Positions 54,629 through 64,000 of a stretch of DNA of 64,000 nucleotides are shown here, one piece after another. Position 1 is the first letter of the stretch, and each line of letters begins with the position of its first letter. Made by a program: the position numbers and the translations under genes. The notes beneath the pieces were generated by a model that saw nothing but the letters and a program-made list of their open reading frames with translations, did no database searches and was not told the DNA's origin. The stretch comes from Ornithodoros turicata (taxonomy: Eukaryota; Arthropoda; Arachnida; Ixodida; Argasidae): positions 129,160,123 to 129,224,122 of the forward strand of contig NC_088202.1 in assembly GCF_037126465.1 (NCBI RefSeq), written 5' to 3'.

Positions 54629-55952
54629 TATTTGTCCCGATTCTTTGCAGAAATGGATACTGCGCTACTTATGTTCAGAATATGAAGTGCACTCACTTGA
54701 GTACGTCAAAATATAGTTGGGCAAACCAAAGAATGGAACACTACGAAACCGAAATTTGTGCCGCCACGTCGAACTTCCAACTCCTGCCAGACGAATGGTG
54801 ATGGCCACAAGAATAGTTTAGGCTCCAGAACAGAAGAGGATTGCGCTCGTGCAGCCCTGCTGTGCCCCTGGGACCGTGTTTCTCGTGGCGATGGGTGGAT
54901 GACGACTATCGTAAGAACTGACGGCATATAGGAGAGACGGCTTTCACTTCCATTAACCAGACTATCATATTGAATTTTAAAAGAAAGGCGGACTCGGCGA
55001 ACGCCTGATTCGACTTTTTGCACTCTGTTCCGAATCATTTGGAGTCCTCTTTTCTGGGCGTGGCGATTATGTTCGCAGCTTCACGGGGCAGTAGAGAAGC
55101 CTTTCTCGCCGAGAACCAACCAACAAATATCCTTACGGCAGTATAAAATTTGTCATTTTAAACCGGATGCGAGTTGCAATTTGAGTTGAATTCCCAGAAA
55201 TTTCGCTGAGAATACGCTCTCTCTCTCTCCTTCTCATTTCTTTCCTCTGTCATTTGCAAAGGTTTTTTTTTTTAATCCTCATTTATGTCCAATCTCAAAA
55301 TGGCGTGAATGATCTGAGGCTCTCTCTTAAATTTTGAAATGTCGATCTTCCCATATTTCTAGCAGGTCGCTCTCCTTGAGCAATTTTCAATAGTCTCACA
55401 CTGGGGAATATTTTTGCCTACAACTATTTAACGGTTTAAACACGTATGCCTCGACAGTAACGTTAACCAGCAAAATTTCGGACGTTAAGCTAAATCCTGG
55501 TTAAAACTCATCGGCGACGGTCAGTACTCACCCTTACAAGCTTGACGTCCGTCCGATCCGTCATGAACCACTGCCTGCGATTCCCTCTCTGCAATGAACA
55601 GGGCCACATGTTACCGCAACTTTGGGCTTTTTTTTATTAGAGAGAAATTTGTATGTATGCTCATCAAGTAGGGCAACCAGCAGGAGAAGAATAGGCTCGA
55701 GAATGAACAGAACAGAATGATAAGCTCTCGAACAGCCCGTTTTTGTCCCTGCGGACTGTGCTCGTAGCCTCACCAGAGCCTGGATCATGACGATGGACTT
55801 CTCGATGGCAGGATAAAGACGACTGTAACAAGAAGCAGCAAGCACCTAAACTGAAAAAAATCGATTTAAAAATGTGCTGGTGATTTGGTTTTATTGTATA
55901 AGCATCAAAATTCTTGGCCACATTCTGACGTTTTGCGTCACGGGAATGTCTT
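54629..55952. other. no gene recognised
   Basis: A (TC)n tract near 55216-55230 and a poly-T tract near 55263-55274. Nothing else. Confidence 0.45.
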
Positions 55953-55955
55953 AAA

Positions 55956-56259
55956 GCTGGTTCACACTGCTGCGTTTACGGTTGCGCTTGCGGCGAATCG
56001 TCGCCTTGGCAACAGAGCCCCGCTTTCCGCAAATGAAGTATGTAAGCGGAACAGAGGGGGTTGAGCCAACTTCTCACTTTCTCGACGCAAGCAAGCAACC
56101 GCAAGCCAAGTGCCCAATATAAGGGGATATAGCGCATGCGCACTGTATGCGCGGGGAGCTACGGTAACTGCGGCGTTTCCCTTTTCTCCGTAGGGGTGCG
56201 CTGTGAACTGCGCTAGTTCATTGGAGGAACGTAACACTACAACGCAACGATGTGAACGG
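55956..56259. mobile_element. probable TIR element, GTTCACAC type
   Basis: Left CTGGTTCACACTGCTGCGTTT and right (inverted) CCCGTTCACATCGTTGCGTTG are homologous. G+C-rich interior with GCGCATGCGCAC at about 56133-56144. Exact limits and duplication unclear. Confidence 0.5.
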
Positions 56260-56276
56260 GGACTATACGAGAGCGG

Positions 56277-56533
56277 GGACTATGAGAGTGGCTACCAGCT
56301 CGCGCGGCTCAGTGGTTAGCGTGCCGGTCATGTCACGTCGAGACTGCGAGGTACCCGGGTTTGAATCGCGGTTGCCGGCTATGGTGTCTGGGGTTGACGC
56401 TGTCAGACATATGTCGGCACAGTTCCCAGAGAAGTCGGCCCAGGACGCACATTCCCCCAGAGCGTTAGTCATGACGTTGCCCCCCTTTCTGAGGCTGACA
56501 ACGTCGAGCTCTTTCATTAGCACCACCACCACC
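56277..56533 (+). mobile_element. tRNA-derived SINE with 10-bp duplication
   Basis: A box GCGGCTCAGTGGTTAGCG, B box GGTTTGAATCG, body GGCACAGTTCCCAGAGAAGT, (CAC)n tail. ACGAGAGCGG lies at 56267-56276 and 56534-56543. Confidence 0.82.
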
Positions 56534-56559
56534 ACGAGAGCGGTAAAGTGAGCCCGTTC

Positions 56560-57470
56560 CGCGATGAAAAGCACGTAAGAAGAAAAATGAGCTCAAGACG
56601 GAAGATAAAAAAAAAAGACCAGGTGGTGGTTATATCCGCGTATCCGCACGACATCCTGGTTTGCCCATAGAAATATAATGCGTTGAAATCGGCGGGGAAA
56701 ACAGGCGGATACAACCACGTGAATAAAACCACGTGAAGTATGACCGCAGTTTAACTGCTATTGTGGGAGAAATGTAGATGCTCCAGAGATAATCAGAGTG
56801 TGTCAGATAAGAGAGTCTCAGATGTAGCGCGAAGAAGTATTCAAAATAGCCAGGAAATAGCCAAGTCGCCATTGCCCAAATTTCGGCGCCACGACAGTCA
56901 AAAAGTAGCCAATTTGTCGCAAAGTAGCAAGATCTTGCAACCCTGTCCAAGTACTTCGGGTGCACCCTTACTGGGCGGCGACACCTTCTTCACTAAAAGA
57001 GGTTGCGACATATTCATACTTGTGTAGAAGGGTAGAAAACCCAGCAAACCGGATGGTGTAGAGGAAATGCTATTCTTCTACATGAGTCCTCATCGGCGAT
57101 GATGGAATCTCCCTGAGGGCCGGATGTGCTGGGGTGCTTCTCAACCCGTGGCTGCACTCCAGGACGTTACCGATAGAACCGACCAACCAACGCAGTAGCG
57201 CGTGGCAGCAAGGCCACATCGTCGTCGTCCACGGGCCGTCACATCACTCCCTCCCCTCAGACGCGGAGCGGTGCTTGCAGTAGAGGTTCGCGTCGATGCC
57301 GCGAGGTGTAGAATGGGGACGACACATGGACGAGACGATTGGGCACACGGCTTGTAATCATGGCAGAGGGTAGAGCAGTTACATGATGGCATGGACAGGC
57401 GCGATGTAAGCGGGGCGGGTTCCAGCGAGAAGCTGAAGCAGTGTGGGCCCCAGGGAGAGATGACGACAGT
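56560..57470. other. no gene recognised
   Basis: No domain or repeat family identified. Confidence 0.4.
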
Positions 57471-57482
57471 ACCGCAACCGGT

Positions 57483-57772
57483 GTGCTTTTTTTTAAATTC
57501 CGTGTTAGCGCCGCGAAGCAACTGTGGCTATGAGCGGCGTACATACGTGGACAGATTGAGAGAGGACAGCAGGAAGGAGCGGAGGACAGGAGGTTAGTAG
57601 GCATCCTGGGCCGACTTCAGGGGGAACTGTGCCGACAGTCGTCTGGAAAGTCTTCGGAAAACCCAGGGAAAGCCTCAGACAGCACAGCCGGTCACAGGAT
57701 TCGAACCCGTGTCACCTCTCAGTCTCGGCGTGGAATGCGACCATCTTAACCACTATGCCACTGGAGCTGGTC
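57483..57772 (-). mobile_element. full-length tRNA-derived SINE (reference copy, about 290 bp)
   Basis: Minus strand: head with A box TGGCATAGTGGTTAAGATGG and B box GGTTCGAATCC, body GGCACAGTTCCCCCTGAAGT, 3' region GTACGCCGCTCATAGCCACA…GCGGCGCTAACACGG, A-rich tail. CAACCGGT flanks it (57475-57482, 57773-57780). Confidence 0.9.
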
Positions 57773-57780
57773 CAACCGGT

Positions 57781-59620
57781 ATGCGAACGGTGAGCTCGAA
57801 GGTTTGTCGCCAAGGAAGCGCCAGGGTGGACCATCGCCCATCGCGAAGCAGGTGGATGATGGGAACGGAACTGATTGTGACCTCCCTCCGGGTTCCCGGT
57901 GGAACCGTGATCCCGGTGCCCCTTGTCTGCCAGTGGGTGGTAATTGGCTGCTGGCTTTGCCAAGGTGAGGATGAATGGGGAAGGCGAGGTGGGAAGGTAG
58001 TGTGGGAAAGGTTACGCGGGCTGGGTTCCTGGACCGTTAGCCTAGAAGCTGCGTGTGGTGCGGTCGACAGCGGCTTATCGCGACCGGTGCTGGAGCGTGT
58101 GGCTCGGTAAGGTGCCGCTGGTAAAAGCCCGAAGAGGACCATCACGAAGTGTGAGGCGTTGTGACGTAGTGAATATGACAATGGCGTGACCATGGCATAA
58201 CTCGATACGATACGCTTCTGTTGCATTCATGTAACCGTAGCTAATGTGAAAGCTGGATGCGGGTGGACACCGCAGGGCTAATCAGGACTTGGTTTGCTCC
58301 ATGCTTCACTGCTGCCTAATGATTACGGCTATGTAATTGCATCAGAGTGCTGCTAGTTAACGGGATGACGCTTCTTTATGTACTCTATGACCATTGTTCT
58401 ATGCTGGAACTCGTTTTCGAATATCGCGGATGATTTGTGTAGGATTTTCATATCAGGTAGAGTAAGAAAAATTTCGCCTGTGATGGGGACGTAGCACCCA
58501 TATCTGCAGACTTTCCGAACCTTTTGCGCCCTTTTTGGCCGTGTCCTATTCTTGTGTGTACGGGTGGGTGGGGTGGGTGGAGAATATTGCTCAACGTTAT
58601 CAAATTTCTATAGTATGACGTACTGGGGATAAGCAGGACGACAGAAACAATACGGTTCAAAAACAACAAGACAGCGTACCTGCCGTATATCTGCTCGAAT
58701 TAATTTTCGCTGCTACCTATAATGACATATCTACCGAAACGAACCATTATCGTTTGCTAAGCAATACTGGAGTAATATGCACACAATGTCCTATTCTTTC
58801 ATGCCGTACCCATGAGGTCAGAGGCGACCGGGAGAGGAGCAACATCCAACAGAAGATTTGGCTGATGGTCAACTCGACCTTGTGCTCGGCGCCGCACTAC
58901 CGTTGCTTGCTATCCTGCATTGATACTGAAGGTCTCCTGACTGCAATGATATTGTTATCCGCTCCATAATCTGTCAGAAGGAATGTGAGAGTTTCCGATA
59001 ACAGAAAAAAAAGCCATTAAGCCGCACGGATAAGGTTGTGTGCCATTCATGCATTGTTTCCATAAGCACAGAGCACAGATAGGCGAGTATACGTCATATA
59101 CAGGATGCCTGCAACTACCGCTGCGGTACGGTGCCCTCATAGGTCGTAGACTTCATACGTTCCATTTATTGAGTGATAAATTATGAGGACGCCATATTGG
59201 CGACTTTGCCCTTTCAGTTGGTACTCGCTGAGTGTTAACCGATAAAATATAAACTTCATCCGCAGTCACCGAATTGAAAGGTTGCTGTTTCGGGCAAGCA
59301 TTGTATGTACAAGCAGGTGTTTATCGAGGACTGATTAGAATTTCGCGAACACAAGCGACATCGTTAAAACGTTGCACTAGTGAGATACCTTGCCGATAAT
59401 GGTATCTGCTGAGCTCGTACATCTCCTGCATTTAGAAAGATCATGTGAGCTCTTGATTGCACAATGTGTGTCGATGTTTTCCTTCTTCTTCTTCTTCGAT
59501 AATGGTATGCCGTTTTCACCAGTTCCGGTTTGGTGCCAAAACGACATCCGGGGTTCACAGCAAACACGCTCTGCGCCAACCACTGTGCCCATTGATCCAG
59601 TTACCGCTTGTGATTTGAGG
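57781..59620. other. no gene recognised
   Basis: The open frame 57753-58226 (minus) has no recognisable domain; the rest shows nothing. Confidence 0.45.
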
Positions 59621-59624
59621 AGAG

Positions 59625-59954
59625 AGATGGTCGTATACGCCTTTTTGTGGCAATTCAACTTGCCACAAAAAGGCGTACCCCTTCCGTTTTCAACAAATCA
59701 GGAAAGCGAAAGACAAAATTTTGCATGTCGGCTGATTCCGAGCGCCCTTAGCGACCGGAAGTCTTCGTGGCACCGGAAGTTGTGGCGGGACTTGTTTATG
59801 TCTGCCCGAGAATGTCATGTTACCACACAAAATAGGCTCCGTCTCACGTTTTCAACACATCAGGGGCGAGAACAGATCAACACATCAGAGGCATTCGGGA
59901 TGATAGTTGGCTGTAGGAGCGTGCTATGTGGTGAAACTCTTTTTTAAGAGTGCA
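59625..59954. mobile_element. degenerate foldback MITE, copy L
   Basis: Hairpin TACGCCTTTTTGTGGCAA / TTGCCACAAAAAGGCGTA at 59636-59677, a gap of unrelated sequence, then an AAAATAGGCTCC arm through GGAGCGTGCTATGTGGTG to TTTAAGAGTG. Pieces of two subfamilies are joined. Confidence 0.6.
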
Positions 59955-62123
59955 GTTTGCACTGGACCAGCGCCCAGCCTGTGGGCCGGCTTCAGCCCCA
60001 TCTTATCATCACAGAAAAGTCAGCGTTAAATTTCGCAAAAAAAAAAAAAAAAAAGTTACGGTTTCGTACATTTTCAGCGCGCACTGTCTCGAAATTACGG
60101 ACTAGATTCCAATATCTATTTCAGGTGCAGCGATGCGCTAAAATATTTTCATTTGAATATAGCACGAGCCTGCCTCCTAAAATACCGGCGTGCGAAGCAT
60201 TTTTACGATGAAGGCGTGCAGCTGCAACCAATACGGAAACCAAATATTTTGAATCTCCACTTTTACTTTTTGTCGCTCTCTATACTTTGTTGACGCGAAG
60301 TGCACGGGCGCTGAAAGTGCGATGGGGCTGGCAATACGATATTTGCGAAGCGAAGGCTCCGTGGATATAGGGCTGAAACTGAGAGCGAGGAAGTTTATTT
60401 ATTAAAACTTTAAGATTTATTAGCACTCAATAACACGTTGACTGTGCCTTTGCTGTTATTTTCTGGATATGTGAATATTTAAAATTTCGGCTATGGACGA
60501 CCTAAACCTTTTACGTTCGATTCGAGATTTACGAACATTTGTATTTCCATTTGGACGGGAGTATTCAGCTCACATACGCACTTTCTGTAGCATTGTCGTG
60601 CTTGCATGCGTAACTAATGATGACGATGAGATGATGATGGTGATGATGATGATGATGATGATGATGGGAGAAAACTAACCTAGGATGCGTCCATAAATTG
60701 TGTATAGCTCGCGAACTGTTTATTCGTGGTGGCGCCGAAGGAGAATAACGAAATTCACTAGGGAAGAGAGACGAGGAGATCCTTGTTGGCAGACTGCGAC
60801 GGTGCCAAAAACCAAAGAGCATAATTCTATATTCAACTTCATTTTCGAATCGAATATTAAATTCTATAATAGATTTTTCTCGTTCTTCCAAACCATATAT
60901 ATTCGAACAGTTCAGAAGTTGCACACGTAAGGCCGGCGCTACTTCATATTCTGATCCATGTGAATGCATCGCGCATACGAGTAGATGCTGCACACATGCT
61001 CATATGTGCTGCATGTGTGTCCGCGATCCGGTTATACAACTATTCGTTTCGTATTTGGCCTTGGCTATATATCTATTCGCTTCGGTTTTAGAATAATCAT
61101 TCGCATACGTCTAAAATTTCGACGATGGGTTTCGCGACGGCGATATTTTATTGTGTGAATTAACATAATTCGGAACACTTCGGTGAGGGCAACGCAAGCT
61201 AGCACATCTTTCATTGTGCAGCACCTTATGTACACTGCATGAATAATATTGCAAGATAATATACGTATGTGGAAATCTACTCCCAATTGTTGCGGTCAAT
61301 ATTGCAACATACTTTATTCAAAGAGGAGCGTTTGGGATTTCTCGTTATTCCTGTTATCCGTGTGTATTGTTCACGTTCGCCTCAGCAGCACAAATATTGC
61401 GTTCCGATTACAGTGCCCTCCCCTTATCATTTTCATTTGTCGACGATGGCAATCTTTTCCGTTCGGTACTATTCATAATACCAATGAAGTCAATCGCGAT
61501 GGTACGCCAAGTGACACAGCCTGCTTTACGGTCCGTAACGTTCATTTGTACGTCCCATTTAAATTGATTTAATTTTTGTTTCAATGATTGATTTAGTTGA
61601 TGGAATTTTACATACAATGTAGGCGACTATCGCGCACACTAAATGCACACGTAACTGAATTTCATTTCACGGTTAGCACAAAGAAAACACCGAAGTGTGA
61701 GTAGATTCATCTCGGCTTTCAGGAGAATACAGAAGTTCCAAAAGGAAACTAGTTGTGAAGCGAAACGGATACAGCGTAACCAACGGTCAAACAAAAATAG
61801 AAAAATAATATAAATAACGCATATTGGATGATTGGAAAAAGAAAACAATGAAGGAATACAGCTGAAGAAAACTGAGGGTTCCTATAGGAAGCGCACGTGT
61901 CTTTTGAGTAAAATTTGTTTACCATTTGGCACCCTGCATTTTGAGGTCATGTGGCCCTGTTTACAGTCCGGCTGCCGTCATTTATCCGCCAACATAGAAC
62001 GCTTATATGAGCACATTTCACTAGCTAAGTTATACGGTGCCTGTTACTCGACATGGTAGTTTATTCCTCCGAGGTGCATCGATGAGTCTGAGGACCAGCG
62101 TCGTTATCGCACGATTGGGAGCG
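59955..62123. other. no gene recognised; two short simple repeats
   Basis: An A18 run at about 60037-60054 and a (GAT)n microsatellite at about 60617-60667. No coding domain. Confidence 0.45.
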
Positions 62124-62131
62124 GCCCATGG

Positions 62132-62373
62132 ACGTAGAGGAAGGGGGGCAAGGGGGGCCGTGTCCCCACCCCTGACGCTTCAAGAGCACATGAGAAAATT
62201 GTGCAAGTCATAGGTCGACATGATTTTTCTCAGATGCCATATAATAGCACGAACCTCTGAACACCCGCACTGTTCCGCAGCGTCCGTCTCCAGAGAAAGA
62301 GGGGGGAGTGTGTGTGTGTGTGTGGGGGGGGGGCAGTGGGTACTTTGCCCCCTTGGAAAAATTCCTGGGAACG
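62132..62373. mobile_element. 242-bp hAT-like MITE
   Basis: G-rich left end (GAGGAAGGGGGGCAAGGGGG) against GCCCCCTTGG…CCTGGGAACG at the right, flanked by perfect CCCATGGA at 62124-62131 and 62374-62381. (GT)n near 62307-62323. Confidence 0.72.
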
Positions 62374-62810
62374 CCCATGGAATGACCAGCAGTACGAGGC
62401 CGCATTCGCAAATATGGGCTACTTCTTTCGCTGTACGAATATTGGATGAAACTAAATGCTCAGGCCTAAGGGTGTTATTGAATGTCGCACACCAACGAAA
62501 ATTACTTTGTTCACAAACGGTTTTTCCGCCGATCATGCATGAGTGCCGCCATCTTTATGGCCGCATGTACGTTGACGTTTGCAATGACGTGTGAGTGTGC
62601 AGAATGCATCGCGTTCGTCTGGCATGCTGTCCTCTACGGACAGATCGCATGGACAGGTACTACTCCGCGGGGTTGCGCATGTTGAACGGTGCATGCCTCG
62701 CTTCATTTTATCTTCATAAGCTGAATAATTACACCCCATCTTTTTCCTTTTAATTAGGTCAGTACGTTGTATGCTGTGTTGAATGGATAACACACGCTAA
62801 AGCAATAGTG

Positions 62811-62972
62811 GAGTCTCACTGACTCCACTGACTATCAACCCCTATTCATCGTCGTTCATCACCTCATCATCAGGACACATCTCATCCTGCCCATTGTGCC
62901 TTGGGGTAGTGGGCCGCATCTCATGTGGCGAATTTCCCCATTCATCATCATTAATTTATCTGTTGTGGTTGT
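62811..62972 (+). mobile_element. retrotransposon 3' fragment between direct repeats
   Basis: TCATCATCAGGAC…CCCCATTCATCATC…GTTGTGGTTGTTG resembles the 3' UTR ends of the non-LTR elements here. A 32-36 bp direct repeat, TGTGTTGAATGGATAAC…AGTG, flanks it (62775-62810, 62973-63004). Confidence 0.55.
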
Positions 62973-63004
62973 TGTGTTGAATGGATAACGCTAAAGGAAC
63001 AGTG

Positions 63005-63690
63005 AAGCGGAAGAGGCGTAAATATGTAACCAATTCGAATTTTTCGAGACAACGCCCGTTTTGAGCATTTTTGTACGCATGCCCACCATATACACACACA
63101 AAAAAAAGTTCAAAAATAGATGCGTGCTTCTTGGGCAGTCTATGACAGACAGGGTGTCGGAGCGAACTGAAAACCAAGAAAAAAAAAGACGAAAATGCTA
63201 TTTTGGTGCGAACCGGAACGGAATCGAAACCGTATACGTTTTTTTCGCGCAGGAGGGAAACCGAAAAATTTATTTAACGGTTTTCGATCCAAGAAAACAC
63301 TTCGTCGGTTTGGACTACGAATACGCGAATGAAACTGACGTCGTGCGTTCTGAAGTCACGTAATGGATACTTTACGAGGGTTACGGTTACGGTGGAATGT
63401 ATGTCGGTATACTATGACCCTTAGATGACCCTTAGACTCCCTTTGTAACGTTTTATCGTTCGCGCACATAGACTTAGAGGTACATGTGACCAGTTGTGAC
63501 TCCCTACCAATGTGCCGTAGTGTTCGTTTTAATTTCATCCGCCCAAACTCTCCTCAACTAAAGGCTGCGTGACTGCTTCTCTATTGGTAATGTCGGGCAA
63601 CGCATCCCTTGTTTGAGAGCAGCGAAGTTGAATACATTTACGTTTCCGCGAGGGCAAGCGCGTGCGAAGTGGCGCCCCTTTTGTGGACTA
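63005..63690. other. no gene recognised
   Basis: Nothing beyond short frames. Confidence 0.45.
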
Positions 63691-63997
63691 GAGTCACTAA
63701 ATAGGGAGCAGAGTAGCGACACTGAGTCACGCGGGCGAGCGAGAGCGCCATTTTGGGTCTAGCGCGGCTGTGCCGCCTAACAATAGGATGCAACCTCCCG
63801 CTTCTCCGCCGGAGAACTGCGCGCAGTCGAGCCCGCTCGCAAACGAGGAAACCGGTTTTGGATGGAGGGGACTCAACATGGACGGCGCGTTCTTGGAAGG
63901 AGAAACCACGTGACACGATCGACCCAATCGAGGACACCGGACGGCGGCTCCGGCGCGGAAAAGGAATGCGATACTCTGTACCCCTATTTAGTGACTC
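63691..63997. mobile_element. 307-bp TA-flanked MITE at the window end
   Basis: TIR GAGTCACTAAATAGGG at 63691-63706, and the inverse CCCCTATTTAGTGACTC ending at 63997. TA at 63689-63690 and 63998-63999. G+C-rich interior; the overlapping minus-strand frames are not genes. Confidence 0.88.
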
Positions 63998-64000
63998 TAT

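Noticed and set aside
57141..58226. Long open frames on both strands
   Set aside because: Partly SINE-derived; the rest has no recognisable domain and frames overlap on both strands.
60493..60993. Frames with Met-rich or His-rich ends
   Set aside because: Created by the GAT microsatellite at about 60617-60667.
63638..63937. 99-codon minus-strand frame at the window end
   Set aside because: Lies mostly inside a TA-flanked MITE.
1..64000. CRISPR arrays, bacterial operons, riboswitches
   Set aside because: No regularly spaced repeats with unique spacers and no prokaryotic gene layout; the direct repeats found are microsatellites, minisatellites or target duplications.

Overview
The window looks like nuclear DNA of an arthropod, most likely a hard tick. 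The reasons are: one spliced gene with long introns and GT-AG junctions; many tRNA-derived SINEs of the type known from ticks (Ruka-like); a short degenerate TTAGG-type tract; and dense decay products of Tc1/mariner-, hAT- and PIF/Harbinger-like elements, non-LTR retrotransposons and a Penelope-like element. The species cannot be fixed from the sequence alone. There is no bacterial-style gene organisation and no CRISPR array.

The only convincing host gene lies at 1084-10502 on the + strand. It encodes a beta-1,4-galactosyltransferase-family enzyme (B4GALT / invertebrate beta4-GalNAc-transferase, bre-4-like). Five exons join in frame through canonical splice sites: 1084-1316, 5631-5818, 8326-8448, 10140-10235 and 10298-10502. 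They give an essentially complete catalytic domain with the DVD metal motif and the WGWG-EDDD motif. A polyadenylation signal follows at 10595-10600. The N-terminal cytoplasmic, membrane and stem part is not recognised and is probably encoded upstream. The residue that sets Gal versus GalNAc donor choice in the mammalian enzyme is Met here, which suggests it is not a plain galactosyltransferase.

The introns of this gene are full of transposons. Intron 1 carries a Penelope-like GIY-YIG fragment, three adjacent foldback MITEs (two of them interrupted by SINEs with clear target-site duplications), a 682-bp TA-flanked element and a 36-bp minisatellite. Intron 2 carries two hAT-like elements. Intron 3 carries a 604-bp TA-flanked element and another foldback MITE.

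From 10.6 kb to the end I find no host gene. Landmarks are: a mariner transposase fragment (11.2-11.6 kb); a tandemly duplicated segment at 20.1-23.9 kb that gives internal empty sites for several insertions; two non-LTR retrotransposon 3' ends with RNase H or zinc-finger tails (25.5-28 kb); a cluster of nested MITEs followed by a dead Tigger/pogo transposase (30.5-32.4 kb); two members of a small non-autonomous LTR (TRIM-like) family (32.9-37.4 kb), the second inserted in one non-LTR element and itself carrying another inside its primer-binding site; a 1.6-kb hAT-like element with an 8-bp duplication (39.9-41.5 kb); several TIR elements at 41.7-45.5 kb; SINEs at 46-49.5 and 56-58 kb; a large-TIR foldback element at 53.8-54.6 kb; and a complete TA-flanked MITE ending three bases before the end of the window. 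Long stretches between these (for example 14-17.6, 50.3-53.8 and 57.8-62.1 kb) show nothing I can name.
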